NCBI GenBank assembly: GCA_031288215.1
Contig: JAITRV010000243.1
Span: 1-9,832, forward strand
Source of the DNA: Spirochaetaceae bacterium
GTDB taxonomy: Bacteria > Spirochaetota > Spirochaetia > Treponematales > Breznakiellaceae
Length of the DNA: 9,832 nucleotides
Direction of reading: 5' to 3'
Shown here piece by piece: positions 1 through 6,787 of the stretch; the stretch's first letter is position 1, and each line of letters begins with the position of its first letter. The notes beneath the pieces were generated by a model, which saw only the letters and a program-made list of their open reading frames with translations, had not been told where the DNA came from and did no database searches. Made by a program: the position numbers and the translations under genes.

Positions 1-50
1 TAGCGGTTGAAACAATCCGGAAACTGATTCTCCTGGAAAAAAAGCCCTGA
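1..50 (+). CDS. Possible 3' end of a plus-strand gene (partial)
   Basis: The frame beginning at base 3 is open from the window edge and stops at TGA 48-50. It encodes about 15 residues ending in AVETIRKLILLEKKP, which look like an ordinary amphipathic C-terminal helix with a basic tail. The other plus-strand frame beginning at base 1 opens with a stop codon. No function can be assigned from so short a piece, and a chance open frame is possible. If real, the gene converges on the minus-strand Memo-family gene that ends at 317. Confidence 0.3.
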   Translation, partial: AVETIRKLILLEKKP

Positions 51-316
51 AATTCAGCGGCGCTGCCGGGTAAGGAGCGCTGCCTGATACTCGGAATTAC
101 CGGCGTGTATCAGGCAGGAATGAGACCCCACACCGCGATGATGAAATCCCGAGGGGCAATACCGGCGAAAGACATCGTTTTTTCCTATGTATCCCTGAAT
201 GCCCCGCAGGGTCCGCGGCCGAAGTTGATAAAAAAATACTCAGGCTGTTCCCAAACAATTTCAATGCGGATTCCGGTTTTCTTCTTTACCATTTTACCAT
301 CATCTATGAGTCTTGA
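51..316. other. Intergenic region between putative convergent genes
   Basis: This stretch of 266 bases holds no convincing gene. It is richer in A and T than the flanking coding DNA, especially from 165 to 330. It carries the 80-117 hairpin listed separately. On the minus strand, the frame that continues past the Memo gene's stop codon is protein-like but is broken by TAG at 185-187 and by a TGA near 113. I see no ribosome binding site in front of any ATG here. It may be ordinary spacer or a decayed coding remnant. Confidence 0.5.
80..117. repeat. 11-bp inverted repeat (hairpin)
   Basis: CTGCCTGATAC at 80-90 is perfectly complementary to GTATCAGGCAG at 107-117, with a 16-nt loop. Inside the loop, CGG (92-94) can also pair with CCG (100-102). 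There is no T-run after the hairpin on either strand, so it is not a standard intrinsic terminator. It lies between two putative converging genes, where a hairpin could end transcripts weakly or protect 3' ends. That role is inference. Confidence 0.55.
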
Positions 317-1210
317 CTAACTATATACGTGATCATCTCCTTTCCCGCCGGGGCTCCGCAGCCAGGCCATTGCGGCGTAGCCTACAAAGGACGGGGGGAC
401 CAGGGCGCCGCCGCGGCCGGCGGTATCGGCGCTGGTGGCATAGACCAGGAGCCTCGCGCTCTCCAGGCCCAGGGCATCCGCAAAGCCCAGGGCTCCCAGG
501 ACCGCTCCGGCGGAACAGGCAGAGAATTCCCCTTCGGCCCGTTCAAGGACCTTCCGGGGGTCCCCTGCTTCCACGGCCTCGATGAAGCGGCGGTCGTTTA
601 CCGTCTTGACCCATTCCAGGGCCCGGAGGGCGGAGCCCTGGGGGGAGAAGCCGTAGGCGTCCCCGTAGTGGGTAAGGTCCGTGGAGGCCACCAGGACGGT
701 CTTCCGGTTCAGGGACCGGGCGATCTCGCCGATCCGCCGTCCCGCCTCAAAGGAGGCGGTGGCCGGGGGAAGCCGGATCCAGAGCAGCCGGGAGCGGGGC
801 AGGAAATGGGCTATCAGGGGGAGCTGGATTTCCACGGTATTGTCCCCTTGGAAATCCGGGCGGCCCCCCAGCTCTTTCTTGAGGAGCTCCCGGAATTCCC
901 CGTCGATCTCCAGGGGGCCCAGGGGGGTTTCCACGGCGTCCTCGGCGGCAAAGAGGGGCCGGGTCATGGGGGCAAGATGCCCGCCGATGACCGCCACCGT
1001 GTCGGCGTCCCGTTCCAGGAGGGAGATTCCCCGGAGGGCAATGGCGCCGGAATAAAACCACCCCGCATGGGGGACCATCACCGCCGGGGCGGATTGGGCG
1101 CCGGGGGGTTCCGGCGCCGCGGCGATAAATGCCCGCACCCCTGCCGCGTCCCCGGGATACCACGGCGGGGGGAGCTGCCGTTTCCTCGTGTTCACCTTGT
1201 TTCCTTCCAT
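317..1210 (-). CDS. amrB: AmmeMemoRadiSam system protein B (Memo family)
   Basis: The 297-residue product matches the Memo fold family, which resembles class III extradiol dioxygenases and is usually labelled AmmeMemoRadiSam system protein B in bacteria. Family landmarks are in order: VPHAGWFYSG with His48, the GGH motif with His78, the NTVEIQLPL segment (Glu127), the STDLTHY motif ending at His181, and Cys232 in a CSAGA motif. These are the expected metal or active-site positions. The biochemical role in bacteria is not settled; the protein normally accompanies an AMMECR1-domain protein and a radical SAM enzyme. Neither partner is visible nearby, so the gene stands alone here. ATG 1210 has a purine-rich GGAGAGGGGG about 12 nt upstream. 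A GTG at 1195 behind AAGGAA with 5-nt spacing is a credible alternative start, shortening the protein by five residues. The family call is firm; the gene symbol is only conventional. Confidence 0.88.
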   Translation of the reverse strand: MEGNKVNTRKRQLPPPWYPGDAAGVRAFIAAAPEPPGAQSAPAVMVPHAGWFYSGAIALRGISLLERDADTVAVIGGHLAPMTRPLFAAEDAVETPLGPLEIDGEFRELLKKELGGRPDFQGDNTVEIQLPLIAHFLPRSRLLWIRLPPATASFEAGRRIGEIARSLNRKTVLVASTDLTHYGDAYGFSPQGSALRALEWVKTVNDRRFIEAVEAGDPRKVLERAEGEFSACSAGAVLGALGFADALGLESARLLVYATSADTAGRGGALVPPSFVGYAAMAWLRSPGGKGDDHVYS

Positions 1211-1263
1211 TTTGCCTGTTTTCCCCCTCTCCTGCCGTTCTTCATGAAAAAAAATACATTTTT

Positions 1264-1272
1264 ATTCTAGCA
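1264..1272 (-). promoter_or_regulatory. Possible extended -10 element for the Memo gene
   Basis: On the minus strand the sequence reads TGC-TAGAAT, an extended -10 element. It would start transcription near 1258 and give a leader of about 48 nt before ATG 1210. I see no good -35 box 16-18 bp upstream, so the call rests on the extended -10 alone. Confidence 0.3.
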
Positions 1273-1296
1273 TGAGAAGCGAAAAACGTATATACT
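1268..1296 (+). promoter_or_regulatory. Possible promoter for the membrane sensor gene
   Basis: TATACT at 1291-1296 is a good -10 hexamer. At 17-bp spacing, 1268-1273 reads TAGCAT, a weak -35. Transcription would start around 1303, almost at the ATG of 1306, so the mRNA would have essentially no leader. This agrees with the absence of a Shine-Dalgarno sequence before that ATG. Confidence 0.35.
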
Positions 1297-1305
1297 CATG
1301 GTATC

Positions 1306-2484
1306 ATGCGGCAAAAAATTTCGTCTATTATCGCATTTGTCTGTATAGCGGTATACATCATCTCCATAGGGATCGCGGCTTATAGGATCATCACCGGTAT
1401 CCGGGAGCACCGGAATCTTGCGGAACGGGAATTTGATGATTTAGCGGATATTTCTTCCGCCGCAGGGATTCTGGGATTCACCACCGAGCCCTTCAGGGAG
1501 GCCGTCCGGGATACCCTCATGAAGTCGAGGACCCTGGAAGGGGTGATCATCTCCGGCCCCGGGGGGATCAACTACACCTTTGAACGGGAGCGGGGGCGGG
1601 CCATCGCCATGGCCGGGGACGCCCCCCGGTTCAGGGTGGCCTTCGGCCTTGCCCACGAACCGTTCTTTCGGCCCCTGCGGATTGAGGGGCTTCGGAATGT
1701 TACCATCAGCGCGGTACCCAGCACCATTGATTACGAACGCCTCACCGTTATCTTAAAATTTACCCTGGTCCCGATTCTGGGGGGCCTGGTCATTGCCCTG
1801 GTGACCCTGGTGGTCGAATCCCTCCGGGGCAAACCGGCCCGGGCCGTCTCCCGGCGGAAGCGGGATGATACGCCGGCGCTTGAGGAAGGGGAGCCGGAGA
1901 AGGCGTTTGACGATTTCGACGCACCGGTTTCCTCCGGCCCGGACACCCTGCCCGGCGCCGGGGTGGCGGTCCGGGAGCCCTATTCCCCCCGGGGCATCCT
2001 GTGGGAGGATCTCACCCGGGAGTGGCTGGTGTCGGAATTGGACCGCTGTACCTCCCTGGGGGAGGATATGATCTTTGCCGTGATGGAATTCAGGGAACGC
2101 GCGAAGGTCGGCGAGCGGATCTTCAGCCGCTTTGTCCGGGAAGCGGTGGATTACTTTGCCCGCCCGAACCTGATCTTTGAACGGGGGGAACGGGGGATCG
2201 CCGTGATCGTCCCCAATATTACCCTGGATCAGCTCTTCTCCCGGATGAGCGCCTTCCGCGATCAGGCCCTGGAGCGCCTCGGCCCCCCCCTTGAGAAGCG
2301 GGACCTCTGTATCGGCATGAGTTCCCGGGCGGAACGGTCCACCGATGCGGACCGCCTCGTCCTGGAAGCCCAGGCCGCCCTGGAGAAGGCCCGGGAGGAC
2401 CCCGCTTCTCCCGTGGTGGCCTTTAAGAGCGATCCCGAGAAGTACCGGGCCTTTATGGCGTCCCAAACTCAGCGGCATCCCTGA
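1306..2484 (+). CDS. Two-helix membrane sensor with a degenerate GGDEF-like domain
   Basis: The 392-residue protein has a short basic N-terminus, a membrane helix at about residues 5-30, a probable extracytoplasmic domain (31-145), a second membrane helix (147-170), a charged linker (171-235) and a cytoplasmic domain (236-385). This is the plan of a membrane receptor. The cytoplasmic part follows the outline of a diguanylate cyclase: a first strand and helix (MIFAVMEF, 255-262), a loop-strand region RGERGIAVIVPN (293-304), a later strand LCIGMSS (334-340), then a helix of the DADRLVLEAQAALEKA type (347-362). At the place of the GGDEF motif it has GERGI (294-298), so cyclase activity is very unlikely. 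The GGDEF relationship is inferred from layout, not a strong motif. The ATG at 1306 has no Shine-Dalgarno and may be leaderless. The last 32 bp overlap the convergent DUF4340 gene. Confidence 0.7.
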   Translation: MRQKISSIIAFVCIAVYIISIGIAAYRIITGIREHRNLAEREFDDLADISSAAGILGFTTEPFREAVRDTLMKSRTLEGVIISGPGGINYTFERERGRAIAMAGDAPRFRVAFGLAHEPFFRPLRIEGLRNVTISAVPSTIDYERLTVILKFTLVPILGGLVIALVTLVVESLRGKPARAVSRRKRDDTPALEEGEPEKAFDDFDAPVSSGPDTLPGAGVAVREPYSPRGILWEDLTREWLVSELDRCTSLGEDMIFAVMEFRERAKVGERIFSRFVREAVDYFARPNLIFERGERGIAVIVPNITLDQLFSRMSAFRDQALERLGPPLEKRDLCIGMSSRAERSTDADRLVLEAQAALEKAREDPASPVVAFKSDPEKYRAFMASQTQRHP

Positions 2485-3412
2485 AGATCCGGTTCACCGT
2501 CCAGGCCGCCAGGGCGTATACATAGGAAGAACCGGAGACCGTGGCGCCGCGGCTCCCCGACTCCAGGACCGGCCCCAGCCGGATGAACCGGGTGGAACCG
2601 TCCCCCAGGGAGAGGGTGATGGCCCCCTCGGTAAAGACCGGGTCCCCCGGCTCCATATCGGGGACAAAATCTTCCCCCTCCGCCTCAATGACGGCCCGGA
2701 TATAACTTTCCACCTTGGGATTGTCCAGGACCCCGCCGGCTTCCCGAACCCAGTTTCCCCCGTCCCGCATCAGGGTGTAGGTCCCGCCGGCTTCCCCCTC
2801 CTCGTTTGGGGGGAGGCTGACCGTCAGCCGCTGGACCGCGTCAGGGCTCAGGGAACCGGTTTCCGGGAAAAGCCTGAGCATATACCAGGAGGAAGGGGCG
2901 CTGTTGAGGTAGGAAGAAACCCGGTCCTCCCCGGAGCGGACCTCGTCCTGGCTGTTCCTCCTGAGGTAAAGGTCCCGGCCCAGGGCGTCCCCGTTGCCGG
3001 TCAGGAGGTCCAGGAGGGAGGCGCTTCCGGCCCGGATGACGATCCGGGCCGCCGCCGCTTCGGTCAGGCCGAAGCGTTCATGGGAGGCGGCGGAAGCGGA
3101 TCGGATGGGAAAGGACGCGCGGGTGGTAAAGAAGCGGAGGAAGTCCTCCACCCGCCCTTCCTTGGCGGGATACTCGGCGTTCTCCCGCGCGACGAACCAG
3201 CCGCCGTTGTTCCGCACCAGGGTAAGGGCCTCCTCACCGGGCCGGGAAATCTCTATCCGGTCCGCCCGCCCCGCCTGTTCCGGATCGAGCCAGCGATAGG
3301 AGGCGTCCCGGGTATTGACCCGTTCAGGATCGAAGACAAGAGAGCCCACATAGACCGCGCCGAGAAAGCCGGTTAACGCTAAAAGTATGGTCAGTTTCTT
3401 CTTATACCCCAT
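2453..3412 (-). CDS. DUF4340 domain-containing membrane-anchored protein
   Basis: The product has 319 residues: a basic start (MGYKKK), one hydrophobic helix at about residues 7-25, then a long soluble domain rich in short strands, expected outside the cytoplasmic membrane. Features such as VNTRDASYRWLDPEQ and the RIEISRPGEEALTLVRNNGGW segment fit DUF4340 proteins, which contain repeated strand units and commonly follow GldG-type genes. It is the last gene of the ABC/GldG operon and overlaps the preceding gene by 11 nt. GGAG about 8 nt before ATG 3412 supports the start. The molecular function of DUF4340 is unknown. The context suggests an accessory extracytoplasmic subunit of the ABC complex. 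The 3' end overlaps the convergent sensor gene by 32 bp, and I see no terminator hairpin between them. Confidence 0.82.
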   Translation of the reverse strand: MGYKKKLTILLALTGFLGAVYVGSLVFDPERVNTRDASYRWLDPEQAGRADRIEISRPGEEALTLVRNNGGWFVARENAEYPAKEGRVEDFLRFFTTRASFPIRSASAASHERFGLTEAAAARIVIRAGSASLLDLLTGNGDALGRDLYLRRNSQDEVRSGEDRVSSYLNSAPSSWYMLRLFPETGSLSPDAVQRLTVSLPPNEEGEAGGTYTLMRDGGNWVREAGGVLDNPKVESYIRAVIEAEGEDFVPDMEPGDPVFTEGAITLSLGDGSTRFIRLGPVLESGSRGATVSGSSYVYALAAWTVNRIFRDAAEFGTP

Positions 3413-5003
3413 TGGAACGCTCCTTTTCTTTGCCCGCGGCCCGCCGCTTCCCGCAGCGGAAGACCCCGAAGAGGATCACCGCCAGGGGGATGAGGCCCAC
3501 ATTGAGGAATTGGACGAAGCCCATGGTTTTCAGCCGCTTTTCAGGGTCCTGGATCCGGTCCAGCCGCCCGCTCTGGGACTGCCGGTTCCGGATGGCGATG
3601 ATGTCGTCGTCGTTGCCCAGCCAATCCGCGGTTTTAACGATAAAATCCAGGTTCCGCTGATCCCTGGCAAAGCCGGAGGCCATATCGGCGTCACCGATGA
3701 CCACGATCCGGGACTCCGCGGCCTCCCCGGGCAGATCCGGCAGTTCCTCCTCCGAGCCTTCCCGGACCGGTTTGGGCCGGTCCCGGAACCAGCCGGGGAA
3801 TGTGCCCCAGAGGGCCGCGGCCAGCACCTTGGAGCCCCGGGTATCCGGCGCCTCCTGTTCAAAGAGGTAGCTTGCGTCGGGATTCACGTTAAAATCCCGG
3901 GTCATAAGCCATGCCTCGGGGGTGCTGGAGAAAAGGGGAAGGGCCTCCACCCCTTCCGGGGGGGAAAGGGTGATGGGGCTGGCCCAGAAGAGGTCCACCC
4001 CCCCGAAGCCCGCGGTGAGGGGATGGCTGGGATTGCCGTTTTCCCCCAGCACCCCTATCCAGTGGGGGTACCGGGCGAGGCGGATCTGGCGCTGCCCCCG
4101 GGGGCCGGCGGTCTCGTACTGGAGGGTGAGGGCGGATTGGTCCAGGACCAACGCGCCCTGAACCGCCGCCCCGTAGGAACCGAGCATGGCCAGAAGGCCC
4201 CGGTCCTCCTTGACCCGGCAGTCCAGGGCCCCCTTGGCATTCACAAAGACCCCTTCCAGGGCGAAGAGGACCTTGCCCCCCTGCCGGATGTACCGGTCGA
4301 TGCGGTAGAGGGCCCAGTCGTCCAGTTCCTCCACCCCTCCCAGGACAAAGAGCGCCGGCAGGGTATCGCCGATCTCCTCTCCGGCGCTCAAAAACCGGAG
4401 GCGGTAGCCCGACATGGTAAGGACCTGGTCCAGGTAGCGGTAATCGGCGTCCCACTGCTTGTCCGTGTCGGCGAGGAGTATCCCCAGTTCCCGGTCGGAA
4501 TCCCGAACCAGGGCGCGGATTCGGGAGGTCAAATCGTATTCCAGGGTATCCAGGGAGAGGACCCAGGGCAGCACCTCCGCCCGGTCGAGGTATTCGATGA
4601 GAACCCCGGTATACACGTTGGTAAAGACCGCCTCATTCCGCTCCAGGCGCTGGATCTGGCGGTATTGGACGCCTAACTGTTCCACCGCATCGGTGAGGTT
4701 CGCCTTCACCGGGTCCCGCCGGGTATACCGGATCTTCCCCCGGGAATTGACCGAATACTCCCGGAGGAGGTCTTCGATTTCCCCGGGCAGGGGGTGGATG
4801 GAGAAGAGTTCGTCCGACACGAAGTAGGTGATCGCCACCTGGTCGGGGATTTCCCGGTAGAGGCTCCGGGAAACCGGGGAAATCGTATAGGCCTTGTTTT
4901 TGGTCACATCCAGCCTGAACCAGAGCCGCCCGCTGATGAGGAGGGCCAGCACCAGGCAGGCCAGGGATAAGAGGGTCAGAATCCACTGCTGTTTCCTGGT
5001 CAT
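3402..5003 (-). CDS. GldG-family ABC transporter auxiliary protein
   Basis: This 533-residue protein has a membrane helix at about 7-29, a large extracytoplasmic region, and a C-terminal membrane helix (about 499-515) followed by a basic cytoplasmic tail. That is the topology of GldG-like proteins, known as auxiliary subunits of a class of ABC-2 transporters. After the first helix comes the family's RLDVTKNKAYTISPVS segment (strand/turn LDVTxxKxYTLS type). Near the C-terminus, RIVVIGDADM (432-441) followed by NLDFIVKTADWLGND matches the conserved end of the domain. In Bacteroidetes, GldA/F/G are linked to gliding; in other bacteria the substrate is unknown. The gene begins 3 nt after the permease stop, with a GGAGG embedded in the permease's last codons, and overlaps the DUF4340 gene by 11 nt. 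Translational coupling is therefore likely. The family call is confident; the transported substrate is unknown. Confidence 0.85.
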   Translation of the reverse strand: MTRKQQWILTLLSLACLVLALLISGRLWFRLDVTKNKAYTISPVSRSLYREIPDQVAITYFVSDELFSIHPLPGEIEDLLREYSVNSRGKIRYTRRDPVKANLTDAVEQLGVQYRQIQRLERNEAVFTNVYTGVLIEYLDRAEVLPWVLSLDTLEYDLTSRIRALVRDSDRELGILLADTDKQWDADYRYLDQVLTMSGYRLRFLSAGEEIGDTLPALFVLGGVEELDDWALYRIDRYIRQGGKVLFALEGVFVNAKGALDCRVKEDRGLLAMLGSYGAAVQGALVLDQSALTLQYETAGPRGQRQIRLARYPHWIGVLGENGNPSHPLTAGFGGVDLFWASPITLSPPEGVEALPLFSSTPEAWLMTRDFNVNPDASYLFEQEAPDTRGSKVLAAALWGTFPGWFRDRPKPVREGSEEELPDLPGEAAESRIVVIGDADMASGFARDQRNLDFIVKTADWLGNDDDIIAIRNRQSQSGRLDRIQDPEKRLKTMGFVQFLNVGLIPLAVILFGVFRCGKRRAAGKEKERSNGV

Positions 5004-5006
5004 TCC

Positions 5007-5741
5007 TTACCTCCACTTCCTGAAGATCAGCACCCGGGTATTGAGAAAGAGAAAGAGCGCCGCGGTGATGATGAAAAAAGCCAGGTCCCGGCTGTCGATG
5101 ATCCCCTGGGAAAAACTCTCAAAGTGAAAGGCCAGGGAAAAGAAGTTGATAGCCCCCGCAAGGGAGGGGGGAAGGTTCAAGCTCATGGTAAACTGGCTGG
5201 CCAGCATCACCGCCATGAGAACCACGGCGCTCCCCAGGAAGGCCCCGGCCTGGTTTTTCGAGAGGCAGGAGAGGAAGAGCCCCAGGGCAATGGCCGCGCC
5301 CCCCAGGAGCAGGGCCCCCAGGTATTCCCCGGCGATAACCCCGCCGTCAAAGGAACCCAGGGGCAGGAGGCTCAAGGGCACCGGCACCGTCAGGCCCAGG
5401 ATCAGGGCCAGGACCGCCAGGGAAGAGAGGAATTTCCCCAGGACCAGGTCCCATTCGGAAAAGGGCATGGTCAAAAGGAGTTCCACGCTCCCCAGCTTCC
5501 GTTCCTCCGCCCAGCTCTTCATGGTGATCACCGGTACCACCAGGACAAAGGCGATGGGAAACGCCCCAAAGAAGGGCCGCAGGCTGGCGGTGTCCAGGGT
5601 AAAGAAATTCTGGAAATAGAAGAGCCAGACCGTGGTAAAAAGCAGAAAAAACACGGCGATTCCGTAGAAACTGGCCGATATGCTGTAGGAATAGAGCTCC
5701 TTCCGGGCCAGGGCAAGGATCTTTTCGCTCACGTTTTTCAT
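5007..5741 (-). CDS. ABC-2 type transporter permease (GldF-like)
   Basis: The 244-residue protein has six hydrophobic segments, at about residues 24-45, 55-77, 104-128, 134-160, 165-187 and 219-238, as expected for one ABC-2 permease half. A cytoplasmic amphipathic N-terminus (ILALARKELYSY) and a MKSWAEERKLGSVELLLTMP stretch after the second helix are typical of this family. The latter is the coupling region that contacts the ATPase. It should work as a dimer with the ATPase encoded just upstream. The start ATG overlaps the ATPase stop codon by 4 nt (ATGA), and the following gldG-like gene starts 3 nt after its TAA. The direction of transport is presumably export, from the ABC-2 family; the substrate cannot be deduced. 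Confidence 0.88.
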   Translation of the reverse strand: MKNVSEKILALARKELYSYSISASFYGIAVFFLLFTTVWLFYFQNFFTLDTASLRPFFGAFPIAFVLVVPVITMKSWAEERKLGSVELLLTMPFSEWDLVLGKFLSSLAVLALILGLTVPVPLSLLPLGSFDGGVIAGEYLGALLLGGAAIALGLFLSCLSKNQAGAFLGSAVVLMAVMLASQFTMSLNLPPSLAGAINFFSLAFHFESFSQGIIDSRDLAFFIITAALFLFLNTRVLIFRKWR

Positions 5742-6742
5742 CCCCGATCCCCCTCTTCGCTGGTTAGTTTTACAAAGATATCCTCCAGACTGAGCCGCTT
5801 CCGGTTCATCCTGAGGATCTTAAAGCCCCGGGAGACCGCCCAGTCGAAGATCCGCTCGCCGTCGGCGTAAAGGTCATCGGCGCTCTCGCCGCCGGTGCTT
5901 TCACCGCCGGCGTTCTCCCCGCTCCCCTCCCGGTTTTGGAGGAAGAAACTCACCGTCACCGTCCCCCCGGGTCCGGCCTCGACGCTCCCCAGGCTTCCCC
6001 CGATGCGGTCCAGTTCCCCCGCAAGGGCCGCCGGGTCCGCCCCCCGCAGGGTCAGTTCCCAGGTGTCGGAGCCCTTCATGGTGCCGGCAATCTCCTCGGG
6101 CCGGCCCTGAGCGGCGATCCGCCCCTCGTTCAGGATGAGGACCTGGGAGCACACCGCCTCCACTTCCTGGAGGATGTGGGTGGAGAGGATCACGGTCTTC
6201 CGCTTCCCCAGTTCTTTGATGAGGCTGCGGATTTCGATGATCTGATTGGGGTCCAGCCCCGAGGTCGGTTCATCCAGGATCAGGATGGGAGGATCGTGGA
6301 TGATGGCCTGGGCGAGGCCCAGGCGCTGTTTATAGCCCTTGGAGAGGGTTTCTATCCGTTTATGCTCCACCGTGAGGAGGCCGCATGCCTCCATGGCCGA
6401 GCGGATTTTCTCCGGCCGATCCCCCCGGGGGATGAGCCGGGCCTGGGCGATAAAGCTGAGGTACTCCCGGGGAGTCAGATCCCCGTAGAGGGGCACGCTT
6501 TCCGGAAGATAGCCGATGCGGCTCTTGATCCCCACAGGGTCCTCCTGGACGGAGATGCCCTCCACCAGGGCGGTTCCCTCGGTAGGGAAATGGTAACCCG
6601 TGAGGATCTTCATGATGGTGGTCTTTCCTGCCCCGTTGGGCCCGAGGAAGCCCAGGACCTGATCCTTCCCCACGGTAAAAGATACGCCCCGAACCGCCTC
6701 CACCGGGCCGTATCGTTTGGTGAGATCCCGTACTTCAATCAT
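5738..6742 (-). CDS. ABC transporter ATP-binding protein (GldA-like)
   Basis: From ATG 6742 the protein has 334 residues and all nucleotide-binding elements: Walker A GPNGAGKTT (34-42), Q-loop region LPESVPLYGDLT (79-90), signature LSKGYKQR (133-140), Walker B ILILDEP (153-159) and the switch histidine in STHI (187-190). It powers the membrane permease encoded immediately downstream. A C-terminal domain after residue 220 contains a Gly/Ser/Glu-rich, probably disordered linker at 271-290. It ends in RLSLEDIFVKLT, typical of ABC-2 exporter ATPases. The open frame extends to a TTG at 6757, but ATG 6742 is preferred because it opens the family's standard start (MIEVRDLTKRYG). The TTG also falls inside the promoter spacer described separately. 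No Shine-Dalgarno precedes either start. The next gene overlaps by 4 nt. Confidence 0.92.
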   Translation of the reverse strand: MIEVRDLTKRYGPVEAVRGVSFTVGKDQVLGFLGPNGAGKTTIMKILTGYHFPTEGTALVEGISVQEDPVGIKSRIGYLPESVPLYGDLTPREYLSFIAQARLIPRGDRPEKIRSAMEACGLLTVEHKRIETLSKGYKQRLGLAQAIIHDPPILILDEPTSGLDPNQIIEIRSLIKELGKRKTVILSTHILQEVEAVCSQVLILNEGRIAAQGRPEEIAGTMKGSDTWELTLRGADPAALAGELDRIGGSLGSVEAGPGGTVTVSFFLQNREGSGENAGGESTGGESADDLYADGERIFDWAVSRGFKILRMNRKRLSLEDIFVKLTSEEGDRG

Positions 6743-6748
6743 GGATAT

Positions 6749-6777
6749 AAAATACAAAATATCAAAAAGAAAATCAA
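6749..6777 (-). promoter_or_regulatory. Candidate promoter of the ABC/GldG operon, leaderless start
   Basis: On the minus strand, TTGATT (6772-6777) and TATTTT (6749-6754) are separated by exactly 17 bp. The -10 ends 6 nt before ATG 6742, so transcription would begin at or next to the start codon. This would explain the missing Shine-Dalgarno sequence. The local DNA is AT-rich, which favours melting but also raises the chance of a random match. Confidence 0.45.
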
Positions 6778-6787
6778 GACGGCCGCG

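Noticed and set aside
105..320. Plus-strand open frame of 71 codons in the left intergenic region
   Set aside because: It starts at a GTG inside the hairpin, lacks a ribosome binding site and has no recognisable composition or motif.
329..1270. Plus-strand open frame of 313 codons opposite the Memo gene
   Set aside because: Its composition (Gly/Pro/Arg rich, no motif) is typical of antisense frames in GC-rich genes; the Memo family match on the minus strand is clear.
2345..4676. Plus-strand open frames of 343 and 429 codons across the DUF4340 and GldG genes
   Set aside because: They are antisense shadows of the operon, rich in Gly/Pro, without recognisable domains or binding sites.
6743..6757. 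TTG start at 6757 for the ABC ATPase
   Set aside because: It lies within the spacer of the candidate promoter and adds MYFIS before the family's usual MIEVRDL start.
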